A stretch of 64,000 nt of DNA from Malachius bipustulatus (Eukaryota; Arthropoda; Insecta; Coleoptera; Melyridae). Below, in pieces: positions 47,088-59,151 of this stretch (position 1 is the first letter of the stretch; each line of letters begins with the position of its first letter). Where the stretch lies: the NCBI GenBank assembly GCA_910589415.1, contig OU342630.1, positions 84,626,186-84,690,185 of the forward strand. Reading direction: 5' to 3'. The translations under genes were made by a program, and so were the position numbers. Below the pieces are notes generated by a model, which was not told the DNA's origin, did no database searches, and saw only the letters and a program-made list of their open reading frames with translations.

Positions 47088-47219
47088 TTATAATAAATAA
47101 TTATAACTAATTCAAAACTCACAAATAACATAACAAACGCAATGTGGCTTTAAATCTCTCAACATGACCAACTTTCAATTTCATCATCATTGGCCGCTGT
47201 CTTACGGGCAATCACGACG

Positions 47220-47396
47220 TAGCCCAGAAAACGATGATAATAGTCCGCTCTTATTATGCAATATCAGCATTGACCAAATTACATTGACAATGACGTTATT
47301 GACCTGTCATTATGGATAATGTCCTACTTGGCTGGGCATTATCGTCATTGTCCGGCCAATAACGTCATTGTCCAGATTATCGTCTGTGTCCGTAAC
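47220..47396. repeat. Cluster of inverted ATCGTCATTGTCC words
   Basis: ACATTGACAATGACGTTATT, CATTATCGTCATTGTCC, CAATAACGTCATTGTCC and GATTATCGTCTGTGTCC fall within about 110 bp in both orientations. This is a local satellite-like cluster. Repeated TGACGT cores also resemble CREB-type sites, but nothing further supports regulation. Confidence 0.45.
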
Positions 47397-47944
47397 ATAC
47401 AGGGTGTTTCATTTCACTTTCGTCACAAAATATTTTTCAGAAAGAGGTGATATTGTAGATAGAAATTTTCAGTATGAATCTCTAATTCTGGGAATAACTT
47501 TGAGGCCGCTTGAGCGATGTTCATATTTGGTACACATGCTTCCGAGATAGATTAAGACCTATTAATTATTGGTAATAACTTTTTTCCAAAATTGTCCAGA
47601 GGCGTAGATATTGGGTGGTTGCCCCCATTTTTCCGCCCCATATTCTATGCCTCTGAATATTTTTCGCAGATGATCAATTTTTTAGAAAACTCTTGCAAAA
47701 TTCTGTTATTAGAATCGTTTCCAAGCTATTTCAGGTTAAACATTTTTCTTTGTCTGCAAACTGTAATAATTTTTATTGTTGAAATTTTATTACCTTAGGA
47801 ACTTCTGTGGAAAACAAACACAAATTATTCGAATACTCAGTTATTATGCCTTCCTGAAAAATAATTTGTGAGAAAAGTTCACTTATTTCGCGATTCTCTA
47901 TCACCTCCTAAAATGAAACTGATAAAAAATTAAACACCCTGTAT
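47397..47944. mobile_element. Short-ended element with ATACAGGGTGTTT termini
   Basis: Left ATACAGGGTGTTTCATTTCA, right AAACACCCTGTAT, with a second small inverse pair (AGAGGTGATA and TATCACCTCCT). The rest of the 548 bp is not inverted, so this is a conventional element with 13-bp ends rather than a foldback. The interior has no coding frame of note. Confidence 0.65.
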
Positions 47945-48509
47945 CTGTATGACGAGAACACACGTTGCAGTAAAATTAAGAATAACAATATTTCATCCTT
48001 ATTTTTGTCAAGTAATTACCTGCAGGTATTTAACTATTTAAAATACCGAAAAATTTGTAAGAATGTTGTTTTTTACATAAATTAAGCTATTAATGTCGAA
48101 AAATGCAAAAAAAAATCGTTTCTTTAAAGTCAATTTAATGGCATATTCACAAGACGTCGAAGGTCTTGAAAGGAATTTTTCAATCTATAGTCTTCATTGA
48201 CCAACCAACTCTACACAAAATACCGTTTTTCAGCTTTGATTGCATAACTGATTGCAGTTGTCGTCTATATTTACCTAAAGACTGACCCTTCCTTACTTTC
48301 GCATGCAGTTCGGTATGACCCAATTCGATAAAAAATTAATAATAATAGTATGGCTAAGTTTGCTTGCATATCCACACTGTTTTTAGTCGGATTTGAGTGT
48401 TTGAGATGGAATTGTAATGACGGTTTAGATTTACCGAAATATTACTCCGTTAGTCAGTATTGATGATTTTTTTTATTGGAGTAATTAATTTATTAATACT
48501 TGGGTATTT
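47945..48509. other. AT-rich DNA with a faint dispersed repeat
   Basis: ACAAAATACCGTTTTTCAGC and TTTGATTGCATAA near 48,216 resemble sequence near 2,108 and 5,605. No gene is recognised. Confidence 0.4.
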
Positions 48510-49535
48510 ATACAGGATTATCCTAAATAAGTGTGAAAAACTTTAGAAGTAGAATTCCTTGGCTCATTCTAAGGATAAAAGTTCCTGTTAACGCAGGACC
48601 GCATAAATGTACCAGTTACTGTTTTTGAGATATACAGGATGTCAAAGCAATACTTTTTTTTTCCATTTTTTAAATGATAGGTACCTCCTTATCTCGGGAA
48701 CTATTTAAATTCAGAGCTGAACTTCCGTACAAATCTTATCATGATATTAGCTACTTTTTCAATGCTAACTAAATATTTTCCATATGCCAGTGGCGAAGAT
48801 CTTAGGGTTTCGTGAGGTTTTTTTTCCTAATATCTACAACACTGGGCAAATTGATGTCTTAAAAGCACATTTTAAACCACCAATATTTTCTACACAAAAA
48901 AGGTACTAGTGGCCATAATTGCTAACGTGAACCGTTTTCGAGAAAAACAGGTATTTATGATGATAAATTCGCTTCTAATGTTTCAAACCATAATATGTGT
49001 CGGAAAAAGGGAGAAAAAACTTCGCTCAATCCTAAAATCACCGCCAATGGCACACGAAAAAATTGGTATTAAAAAGGTAGCTAATATCAGTGATTAATCA
49101 TGTACAGGGTGTCCCAACACTAGTCTCCACCCCATAAATGACGACTAATTACAAAGATGTCAATTTGAAATTCTCAGAAATTATGTATCTGGTATAATAT
49201 GGCTACATATTATCTAATGAAAAAATAATAAAATTGCGTCAGACGGTTCGGCGTCACGACGCAATACTTATTTACTTATACCTAACTTACAGTGTTTTTT
49301 TATAAGTAAAAAATTGACTTAACACGTGAATCTTCAAAAAGCAATTCAAAATTTTAATTACTGGTACCGCAAATGCAGATATAAAATTAGCTAGTTTTTG
49401 GACACAGAATGATATTTGGCAGGTGAAACGTGCCGCCAATAATAGGCAATAATAATAAACTTATAGGGTAATAAATTTCAACCCTTAGTGAAACCCTGGA
49501 CTCCATTGTCGCACTTATTTAGGACAACCCTGTAT
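48510..49535. mobile_element. Foldback element, family M, with an inner inverted repeat
   Basis: The ends are ATACAGGATTATCCTAAATA with GTG after it, and CACTTATTTAGGACAACC then CTGTAT. Inside, a smaller inverted repeat (48,741-49,093) has TGATATTAGCTAC against GTAGCTAATATCA, and CATATGCCAGTGGCGAAGAT against CACCGCCAATGGCAC. Two more ACAGG words (48,643 and 49,104) point the same way and may be ends of further worn elements. Confidence 0.65.
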
Positions 49536-50204
49536 GTTTATTTCCTCTAGATACATGAGTGTCTCTACCGTTTCTGTTTAATAAAAGTAAAATAGAAATC
49601 TTTGATGCGATAAAACGATTTAAAAAACACCAGCGCCTGAACTTGGAACGATATAGATTCAAATATGAGGACCTTTTCAATTCTGCATTAATCTAGAAGA
49701 TTTGACGTCAATACTATATGGATAATTCATGCCGTCCTTAAAAAAAATATTAAAATAAAACTAACTGGAAAAATATGAATAAGGTTGATATGCATTATAG
49801 AAGAACGATAAACGTAGTGAAGAGATGATACTGCCAGCACAAAATACATTCTACTGTTAAACATTGTCAAACGTATCAATCGGTAAACTAAGGATACCTT
49901 GTGTGTTTACCTCTAGCCTCTCATCGAAACTCCAAAACTAACAACGCACATTTAAAAGATCTCCGTCCATTACTCGCCCATTCCTTTTTGTGGCAAGACT
50001 TTTTCCGCCGTATAATAATATATAAAAATGAATCCAAATAAAGTAGCACAAACATTTTAAATAAAAAAGTTAAATACATAAACTCAACTTTAAAAAAGAA
50101 TCGCAAAATGAATTCTGCAGAAGTGAAAAAATCAATAAGTTCTATATTAAATTTTGTCAGTGCTTTATATTTTTCATGAGATTGATTATTCTTCACTGGT
50201 ACCG
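49536..50204. other. AT-rich DNA; one 121-codon minus frame
   Basis: The minus-strand frame at 49,921-50,286 is one of the longest here, but it is lysine-, phenylalanine- and leucine-rich, as random AT-rich DNA gives, and has no recognised domain. I do not call it a gene. Confidence 0.4.
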
Positions 50205-50211
50205 TGGAATC

Positions 50212-50258
50212 AAACAGCTTACCCATGAGACATGCAGATGATATTGGTGGCAGGAGGG
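50212..50258 (+). other. Candidate small exon, weak
   Basis: A less AT-rich 47-bp stretch follows AAACAG and ends GGCAGGAGG directly before GTGAGT, a good donor. One frame reads LPMRHADDIGGRR. The upstream pyrimidine tract is weak, and no flanking exon is known. It could be a microexon of a gene with very long introns, or chance. Confidence 0.18.
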
Positions 50259-50866
50259 TGAGTCTGTTTTTGTTTATTTGCTGCATGACTTTTTTTCAGT
50301 TAATATTTCTTCTATATGCATGCACGTTTGCCAATTATTTGCAACAAAGGATTACATTCATCAATAATTTAAATGAGAAATATACCTCATTCATATAAAG
50401 ACTGTAATTAATCATGTTAAAAGTCATAAATCCACGTCTTTTCCAAAACAATAGCAAAAACTTTGGTTTTTCGACATTTGCGCATCTGTGCTGACGCAGC
50501 GCGTTCGATTATTCAAATGTCTGACTGTTTGATTAGGGTTACGCATTGCATTGACTATCTATTGATAAATTTTCAGCCTTTCCAAATCAATTTTAGGGTC
50601 TGCCAGATGTCTCGACCTGGCACGCCAGGGCTGACTCTACAAAGGCTTTTTATGACCAAAATACCTAAAATACCTGATCTGAAAGTTTCAGCCTTTCCAA
50701 AACTTCTACACTTTTTAGACACTAGCTCTCCGACTACAATATTTAATAACGTAGCTAAGTGCTGCTTTTATTGACTTGGCCTTGTCACTCTCAAAGTCTG
50801 CTTATCATCATTGTGCAGACTTTGGGATTATACTGAATGACCTACAAGCACGTAGAGTACGTGACC

Positions 50867-51466
50867 TTACGACGCTTAGGGTAAAAACATAGTAGAACGA
50901 CGAGGCTAGAGGCACAGCGACGAGGTAAGCGACCCTGCTTTTATTTCATCGTGTATGGTAATGAAGCCAAACATAGTGAAGAGGTTGACGCAGTACTAAG
51001 CGACGAGACAAGCGAGGCGATGCGCGTCGAGATAAAAATTGGATTTATTATCGCGTTGATACTGGACGGTTCTAGCTGCATTCTTTTTAAGTTTTGGCAA
51101 TTTCTATTCTCAAATATTCAAAAAATCGGTCTGGGTGCTGCTTGAGCGCAGAAAATAATGTATGGTACTGTCCAAACCGTTTGCATACTTTATTAATAGG
51201 ATGTACAGAATAAGTTTTGTCCAAACTTCCGATTGCAATAATAATAAGCCCGCGAAGCGCGGCATTATTGAATAAAATCTTCAATTGTCCGACATCTTCA
51301 AACCGACATCTTCACTGTCGGAAAACATTGTTCATACTGAATTGAGTTTGGAAAGTCAAAGCAGTAAATCGCAACTTCTGTCTCCTCACTATGTGCATGT
51401 CTCCTGTCTTGTCGCTTATATCGTCGCTTAACTATATGTTTTTACCTTTACGCATACGTCGTAAGC
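50867..51466. mobile_element. Foldback element, family N, GCGACGAG-rich
   Basis: The ends are TTACGACGCTTAGGGTAAAA with ACATAG after it and CTATATGTTTTTACC then ACGTCGTAAG. The arms are about 45 bp. Next to the left arm, GCGACGAG words recur (50,917; 50,999), with AAGCGAC between them. The interior includes AAGCCCGCGAAGCGCGGC, itself palindromic. No coding frame is convincing. Confidence 0.55.
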
Positions 51467-51556
51467 GTATTCATCATAAGCCGCAGTTTTCATCTCTTGA
51501 AGTCTTTAAAAGAAGTAGGTATCATCCCAAATTGCATCATACACGCTTTCTGACAC

Positions 51557-51735
51557 ATACAGAGTGAGTGAAATTCGAGCTACATTATTGGGAACACGAA
51601 AACTAGAAGAGATGCTGGGACTCGGAAATTTGGGCAAAGTTGCGCTAATTTATCCTTAATAAGAATCTGCAAAAAATTCAGGATATTTTCAGTCGGTGCT
51701 GAAATATCCTGAAAAACTGAGAAGAAAATGAGACA
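51557..51735 (+). mobile_element. Family F-related remnant
   Basis: ACATACAGAGTGAGTGAAAT starts it. CTTAATAAGAATCTGCAAAA, TTCAGGATATTTTCAGTCGG and AAATATCCTGAAAAACTGAG match families F and E. The rest is lost. Confidence 0.45.
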
Positions 51736-52034
51736 AAAGATACTAGTCTACTAAGGTGAAAAATTACCACCAGTTAGAGTTCAAATTCGCCTGTAAAATC
51801 AGCAGACCTCTGACGCTTTTCCAATAATATCAATTATTCTTAAAATATTCTGTGTGACGTTTTCACAGTTTAAGTGTATTTCCAATTTCCTAACTGTACA
51901 TTTGGAGCTCGACTTCATGTTAAAATGACCCCTATCTGTTTGAATAATCAATACTAACTTATATAGACATATGGATGATGAATTCTTGGTCTTGTGATCT
52001 CCGTATCGTTAATATACCTACACATCCACACATA

Positions 52035-52642
52035 GATTAGATTTAGATTTAGATTCATCGTGAGAGGGTGATTGTGACTCCTGCACTGCGACCAAAGGTC
52101 TATTTTGGCTCACATCTAGTCGTGCTGTACATGCATTAACCCCATCAGGTTAGCCTCTTTGAGGAAGCTGACCATCTTGACTCTTGGTAATGTATTCATG
52201 TCCTTCGGTGTGAGTAAAATTCTCCCAAAGGTTTGTGGTCTAGTACTTTCCAAAGCGGAACACACGCTTAGGATGTGTTTTGTTGTTTCGTTATCCTCCA
52301 AGCACAGGCGGCATTGAGGCGGCATAGCTGATCGCTAAGCCCATCCTCTGCGGATGATTATTCAACTTGCAGTACCCAGGCAAGTTAGGGTACTAACTAA
52401 TTAGTAATTAATATCAGCTCTTTCCTGTTAAGCTCGATTAGTTCTTTGGTTCTTTTTTTCGACGGCCATTAATAGGTCATTGAATGGTTCAATATTGGTA
52501 AGTTTTGCCAGTGCTGGAGGATTGCCCGCTCAGCCAAGTTGCGTATTGTTGTTTTGCCAATATTCGGTAATATGCCAAATGCTGAATCTGTTCCAATAAA
52601 TCGGGTGCGGCACCTCCCCTGACCAGTTTTCGTTCTCCCCAT
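52035..52642 (-). pseudogene. 5'-truncated LINE copy with 11-bp target duplication
   Basis: On the minus strand the order is: FIGTDSAFGI, then KTTIRNLAERAILQHWQNLP, then PSKKRTKELIELNRKELI, then CKLNNHPQRMGL, then CRLCLEDNETTKHILSVC, ending with a stop near 52,116. This is the end of RNase H plus the cysteine-histidine tail of a LINE. Two or more frameshifts and stops interrupt it. After about 60 bp of 3' UTR it ends in an (AAATCT)n-type tail at about 52,035-52,055. ATCCACACATA flanks both ends (52,024-52,034 and 52,643-52,653), fixing the insertion boundaries. The copy is 608 bp, with no endonuclease or reverse transcriptase. Confidence 0.85.
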
Positions 52643-52689
52643 ATCCACACATAAATTAAGGATGCTAAGTCTCAGTCTTGATTATTTTC

Positions 52690-53290
52690 TAATAGTCTAA
52701 TGTAAGCTACAGACACTCGACTTTGCGTCATCGCGGATTCTAATGGAAAAACTCAGGAATAATAGTTTTCATGTAGGTCAGTAAGGCACGCCCATGCTGA
52801 CCAGGTGAATCCTGTGCCCTGTACCTTAATTAATTATTGGAAAAAATATTGAGATTTTTTAAAAGGCAAAATTCTAATATGACATTATTATTTATGAGTA
52901 ATAATTTATTTATTTATACGTATGTATATTCATATGTATTATTCTAGATAGGTAACTGGAGATTCTAATGTCGTGAATTGTTTTGGTTACGGAGCCCAGG
53001 ATGCACATTAAAATTGTTGACATAAGCGTAGTAGTTTTTTTTTTTCTAAAAATCTCAGTAACATTTTCGTCGTGTGCTGAAATATTCTTCAACACAATGC
53101 TCCTTTAAAAACTGCGGGGCCCTTTTGGAGTAAAATAAATTTTTCAATAATTAATTAAGGTAAAGGGCACAGGATTTGCCTGGTCAGCATGGGCGTTCCT
53201 TACTGACCCAAATGCAAACTATTACTCCTGATTTATTCATTAGAATTTGCGATGACGCAAGGTCGAGTTTAGCTGGGTCTCCGACTATAA
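52690..53290. mobile_element. Foldback element, family O
   Basis: Arms of about 150 bp or more. Left: CTCGACTTTGCGTCATCGC, AGGAATAATAGTTTTCATG, GGCACGCCCATGCTGACCAG, ACCTTAATTAATTATTGG. Right: CAATAATTAATTAAGGTAAA, TGGTCAGCATGGGCGTTCC, ACTCCTGATTTATTCATTAG, GATGACGCAAGGTCGAG. Weaker symmetry continues outward to about 52,677 and 53,303. The loop (about 52,880-53,130) is AT-rich. The ends lack ATACAGGGTG. Confidence 0.8.
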
Positions 53291-56112
53291 TCAGTAATCA
53301 ATTCATGAAGATTAATAAAATAAACAAAAAAAAAAAATGCTTACTGACGTTGTGTTCTTACGTTGCTAATACAGGTGGGCCTAATGATTTTTGAACCTCG
53401 AAACCTGTCGCTCAATCTAATTATACACCAGTTTTATGGATTTTTGGACCATTTATTTCACCACATTAACCTTCATTAAACAAAAAAAGGTTTTGAGAAT
53501 TTTTTAGAAACTGTTTGAAGGGTGGGTATAATTTTTTATTTCATGAATCTTTGTCTTTAGTGGCTCCTAATTCCCTAATTCATATATACATTGTTTGTCT
53601 GGAAAGATCCCGAAAATAAAAGTGCTTTACCACAATCAAAGTGTATTACTGCGATTACTGCTAATCAAACCAACTACGTGGCTGTTTGCAACAGAACGTT
53701 ACAGACAAACAAAGCTTTGCAGTTATTGACGGAGTTTCATAATCTGCTTTTAAGCAGGAGCAGGCAGAGAAGTACCCCGGTCGTTAATGTCTTGCGACCT
53801 AACCTCTATTAACCTCTTGGCCCTGATACCTGTTTACCCTGATTGCTGTTTATGTTCATATACTTAAATAAAATCTGTTTCAAAACCTCAGATCGGCATA
53901 ATTCCAATAATGTGGATAGTGGAGCAGAGATTTAAGAAATAAATATAAACTGTTAGGTAAGCTGTGACTATTTTTACTTTAGACATTTCACATTTCAAAA
54001 ATAAACTTTAATAAATGCTTATCAAATTTTTAAATGAAAAAGTGTCAGTTTTAACCACCACCTTCCAGAACACATTTTGAAATGTGATTACACACTCCAC
54101 AAGGGCACACTTTTATAAAAGTTTGTACGTGTTGTTTAGCTCGATGAACTTCTTCTCCATTATTCTTTGTCTTAATTCTGCTGAATCATTAATTTCAGGA
54201 ACAAATATAGAGTTCTTGATGTAAAGCCATTAACAGAAATCAGATGGTATTGAGTAGATTTTGTATAGTTTCACGAAACTCATAATACAGCGTCCGCTAG
54301 AAAGTTGGCATCATATAGAAAAAACTTTATTTTTCATTTATAAAAAAAAAACTTCGAGGAGAAGTCTCTGCTTGCTTGAAAACATTTTTGTAATCAGATT
54401 TTCATTTACCGAAAAAATATCATCTTTCTAAATTATTGTAAATATCATAAAATTGGTATTTTTCAAAAACTAAGCAAGATTTTCCTGTTGTTTTACAGGA
54501 TTTTTTTTGGGGGGTTTAGGGGATGAATTTGTTTCTCGCATTTTATGACGTAACGTGACTTTTAATCTAAAAAAATGTAAAAACTGACTTTACGGAGAAA
54601 AAATTCCCTGCAAATTTTAATCTATGAATTTTTTCATATTTGTGATATTTAAGTAACTACTAGGTAGGCAGGTGATTAATTATTGAACTTATTAAATAAT
54701 TAATTTAACAAATAATTAATTAAATAATTAATTTAAATAATAACTAAATTAATTATTTAATAAATCGCCAAAACTTTAAACTAAAAAAAAATCACTATTC
54801 GATGCTTGTCGATTTTTTTGTAAGTTCTTTCTCTTCACAAGTTAACTTTCATAATATTTCTCTAATCAAAATTCACTGAGATTATAATAAATGTAAATCA
54901 AAATATTTACTATTTTTTCTACAGGTTGATCGATTTTAATCCGCCCCCCTTCAGTTGATTACTTCTCTAAAAGCCAAATAATATTTTGTTTAAAGGGGGA
55001 CATCTCGGGGGACATCGTGTAAGCACAAAGGGGACATCGCGAGGGGTGGGGTGACTTTGAAATTGTGAATATGAACTGCAATTTTTTATCACGGATTATG
55101 ATTTCCTGTGAAATATTATCAAATTATTGCCTAAAACATTTTTTCATCCGATGCTTTTCTCGCCCCCAAAATTGTAGATCAAAATCTAGTGAATTCCACG
55201 ATTTACCGAACTTTGTCGCGTTCCCGAACGAAAACAGTTAATTGAACGAAAAAGTGTTATCGACCAAATTTGTCACAAATTGTAGAAGGAACAACTTTCC
55301 CATTTAAAAGTAGAACACAAGTTATTAAATTAATATTTTTGCCCAAAACTAAAAAACGACTGAGATAATTAAAATTGAGTAAAAAAAATTCACCTCCTAA
55401 TTTCAAGATGGCGGCCAACGCCTGGGGGTAATTTATAATAATTTTTCACTTTAAGCATATCTGAGGTGGGAGAACAAAGCTGTATAAAAAAATTTCTGCC
55501 GGCAATTAAGTTTTGAGAAAAGCCTAAAATAAACGGGCTGTAATATTATTTTCTCGATTCATTTTGGAGCAAGATTTAGAGCAATTTAGAGCAAAAATTA
55601 GACTTTTGAAGACCCTTATTTGGTTGACTCACTTGTAAAATATTAATATTTTCATTGAGTGAATGAGAGATATTTTGAAAAACGTTTTCTTAAATTTGTT
55701 AGATTAGAGAAAACGTTTTTCAAAATATCGTTATATCCGAGGAATACGTTTAGAATACCTTTAATTATGGTATCAATAATAAAAAAACACCATCGTAATA
55801 ATTATGATGAGACATCATGTGGTTTTACAGTGAAAGTTGTTAAAATTCGAGTAGATACCATGTTGATTTAAAATGAAAAAAGTCAACTTTAGATCGGTAA
55901 CTGAGCCGTAGAAATAATTTCTGTTTTATATTTACAGTCTTTCTGAACATGCTCTGTAATACTCTGCATACTTTATCCGCCAATTAGGGATCAGATTTGT
56001 ACAGAAATCATAAAAATTTTCTATAACTACCTCAATACTGTCTTATAATAAATTTTCAATACAAAATTTCGCAGACTTATTAAATGATATACTAAATTAT
56101 ACGAAATGATGC
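53291..56112. other. AT-rich DNA without recognised gene
   Basis: A 73-codon frame at 53,591-53,812 is slightly GC-richer but has no recognised domain. About 54,690-54,770 is a tract of AATTAATT/TTAAATAA words. CCAAGATGGCGGCCAACG-like sequence near 55,405 resembles motifs inside several repeats. A worn ATACAGCGTCC end is at about 54,288. Nothing more can be supported. Confidence 0.4.
54672..54772 (+). repeat. AATTAATT-rich low-complexity tract
   Basis: About 100 bp built of TTAATTAA and AAATAATTAATT words. It is simple sequence. Confidence 0.8.
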
Positions 56113-57802
56113 ATACAGGGTTACTGGTAACTGGATACATTCCTTTGGTGATCTGATAAAACAAGAGGTAAGGAGTAAATTAACCCCAACATGCACTATA
56201 CAAAACTCAATAGATTTTGAGATATTTCAATTTTCAACTTTTCTTGAAAAAATGGTTTCAAATGTCTTGAAATGTAATTTTCAAAAAATCTACTTTAACT
56301 TTTTGATTTCTTTTTTTGCTGGAATACTTGTTCAATACTATGCTTCCTTCTGGAATAAAAAATATCCTGAGGTATTTCGATCGTGTGAAAATTTCAAAGA
56401 AAAACTTTCACAAACTATTTTTTTTTAAAAGATTTAAAAGTTTTTACAAGTTATTTTCGCAAAATTGTCAAGGCACCTTGCGTACAAATTGTTTTAAAAA
56501 CTTCCCTAGTGTAGTAGCTATCTAACAAGGTACGAATCTTGTACAAGAATAACAGAATCTCCCCGCTATGTACCGTTACCGAGGAACAAATCCTTAAGTC
56601 GGGACGTTTTAAAAAAAATACGGCCCTGAACGGGGGTCTTAAAATTCTCGGATCCGGTCCATTTTCAATAGGTCGTATTTGGGGGTCACGAGCTTCGTCC
56701 CTACCAAGTTTCGTCCCGATCGGTAAAACTTTCAGACACTTAGAGTGGCTATTACTAGGCTATTCCCGTAAAATCCCGAAATTCCCGAAAAAATGACACT
56801 TCCCGGGAACGGATCCCGCTCATTTTCAATGGGCATCGTGCCACGGTGCGCCTCTTCAATCGAGCCAAATTTCAACTTTCCCACATGAAAACTGGCGGCT
56901 CTAGAGTGTTTCCTAGCAAAGTAACAGACAGACACAGACCGACAGACAGACATTTTTCGGGCACAAGAATACGTATACTTACGAAACTTCTGTGACTTTG
57001 CTAGGAAACACTCTAGAGCCGCCAGTTTTCATGTGGGAAAGTTGAAATTTGGCTCGATTGAAGAGGCGCACCGTGGCACGATGCCCATTGAAAATGAGCG
57101 GGATCCGTTCCCGGGAAGTGTCATTTTTTCGGGAATTTCAGGATTTTTCGGGAATAGCCTAGGAAACACTCTTAGTGTCTGAAAGTTTTACCGATCGGGA
57201 CGAAACTTGGTAGGGACGAAGCTCGGGACCCCCAAATACGACCTGTTGAAGATGGGCCGGATCCGAGAATTTTAAGACCCCCGTTCAGGGCCGTATTTTT
57301 TTTAAAACGTCCCGACTTAAGGATTTGTTCCTCGGTAACGGTACATAGCGGGGAGATTCTTTTATTCTTGTACAAGATTCGTACCTTGTTAGATAGCTAC
57401 TACACTAGGGAAGTTTTTAAAACAATTTGTACGCAAGTTGCCTTGACAATTTTGCGAAAATAACTTGTAAAAACTTTTAAATCTTATTTAAAAAAAATAG
57501 TTTGTGAAAGTTTTTCTTTGAAATTTTCACACGATCGAAATACCTCAGGATATTTTTTAATCCAGAAGGAAGCATAGTATTGGACAAGTAATCCAGCAAA
57601 AAAAAAAATCAAAAAGTTAAAGTAGATTTTTTGAAAATTACATTTCAAGACATTTGAAACCATTTTTTTAAGAAAAGTTGAAAATCGAAATATCTCAAAA
57701 TCTATTGAGTTTTGTATAGTGCATGTTGGGGTTAATTTACTTCTTACCTCTTGTTTTATCAGATCACCAAAGGAATGTATCCAGTTACCAGTAACCCTGT
57801 AT
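56113..57802. mobile_element. Foldback element, family G, copy b: 810-bp arms
   Basis: The ends are ATACAGGGTTACTGGTAACT and its inverse, ending CCCTGTAT. The arms are about 810 bp (56,113-56,922 and 56,995-57,802) and nearly identical, with a 72-nt loop that contains CAGACAGACACAGACCGACA and CAAGAATACGTATACTTAC. The outer 410 bp match copy a at 10,077. The inner 400 bp are different and GC-richer, with AACGGATCCCGCTCATTTTC and CGAGCCAAATTTCAACTTTC. The 67-85-codon frames on opposite strands are mirror images of the two arms, hence not genes. The DUF4817 loop of copy a is missing. Confidence 0.92.
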
Positions 57803-58502
57803 AATAGGTACTCTGAATCTAAATTGATGATAAACTCTCAATTTTTTCCTAATTAGCTTTCGCTTCCCTACTATTAATGAAGCTGATTACGGACATGTTC
57901 ATTAGACTATGATTAGATTATTTAGTAAAATAATTCTTTTCCTAGATGTGCCACGAAACAAGACTTCATTAATTTAATTAGAAAAGATCACAATATTTTA
58001 CACTGTAACGATACGAACCCTGGTCCGTTCGTCTTTCGCGAAAAGCCACTGTGATCGTCTATTTACCTCTGGGTTTCCCCTAATAGGACCGCTGTGTTTT
58101 CCTCGTTGTGTTTACTGTAATTACCGTAGTCACCCCTGCTCTTTGATTGAGGTATGCCAGGATTACTATGGCCGAAACGGATCCGCAAAAGAACCTACTA
58201 TGACTCATTGGATCTCGGTTGATTGGGATTTCTTTTGGAAAAGCGGGGAAATTAACTGAGACTTGTTGTTAACTGTGGACTTCCTATCGGATGTCTAAAA
58301 GCGAGTGATGAGCGAGAGAATTCGTTTGCAAGGGCGTAAAATGGTGAAGGGCGAGAGGTGCTGTGATTTTGCATAGAGAGTACAAAACAATGGAAAGCGA
58401 ATGATGAATCTCTTTCATGCATTTTTCAAACTCCAATCCATTTCGGATTCCACTCTTTTGCACACCTGTGCTTTCTCATTATTTCGTTTCGCTTTTGTTT
58501 CA

Positions 58503-58690
58503 GTTACAGACTACCCGGTATATTGCGGGAATGTCTGTCTGTTTACCTAGTCGACGATTTTCTTTGCCTAATTTCCTTAATCTAGTTTCTTTGATTTCAT
58601 TTCAAGCAACTGCTTGAATTAATTAAAGAATACAACCATTGGTTACAGACGATCCGGGATATGGCGGGAGTGTCTGTCTTGTTTGCCTAT
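58503..58690 (+). repeat. Two direct copies of a 47-bp motif, 139 bp apart
   Basis: GTTACAGACTACCCGGTATA at 58,503 and GTTACAGACGATCCGGGATA at 58,642, each followed by a TGCGGGAATGTCTGTCT-like stretch. It is a tandem duplication inside the GC-richer block. Confidence 0.6.
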
Positions 58691-59151
58691 TCAATTTCTC
58701 GTACGAATTTATCGTGTATTATTTCACCGATTGCAATTATTTATGTGTAGACCTCGTACCTATGGCACAGCCGGGAGGATCGCCCTGTATGGCTAGCGGA
58801 GTCGCCCGTTGTGTCGGACTGTGTTGAATCTCGCGCCTAGATGGACCGCGGCGGCACGTTCGGTTACCGAGCTACCTTTCGTGTTTGGATACGGGGATTC
58901 GGACCGCTTAAGATAGTCTTGCCTTGCGAGGTTCATTTGAGTACAGGGTTGCCACTTCTCCTGAATTTTGTTTTCGTATCTTTTATAAAATCGTTCCTTC
59001 CGATTCTCTTTTATTTAATTATTTTATTTTCACAGTTGATTTACCTAGGAGTGTGAATTATTTCACCTCCGTTTATTTCATTCATAACCTGGGTGATACT
59101 GTATTTAGTTATCACTTTGTATACCTTGTTGTTATTGTTTGTCTTGTTCTA

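Noticed and set aside
49921..50286. 121-codon minus-strand frame
   Set aside because: Lysine/phenylalanine/leucine-rich as expected of AT-rich DNA, no domain, and no neighbouring exon.
52035..52055. TTAGATTTAGATTTAGAT as a telomere-like repeat
   Set aside because: It is the 3' tail of a LINE copy bounded by a target duplication, and does not match the insect TTAGG telomere unit.
56539..57375. Two similar frames on opposite strands (85 and 67 codons)
   Set aside because: They are the same sequence read from the two arms of the palindrome, not two genes.
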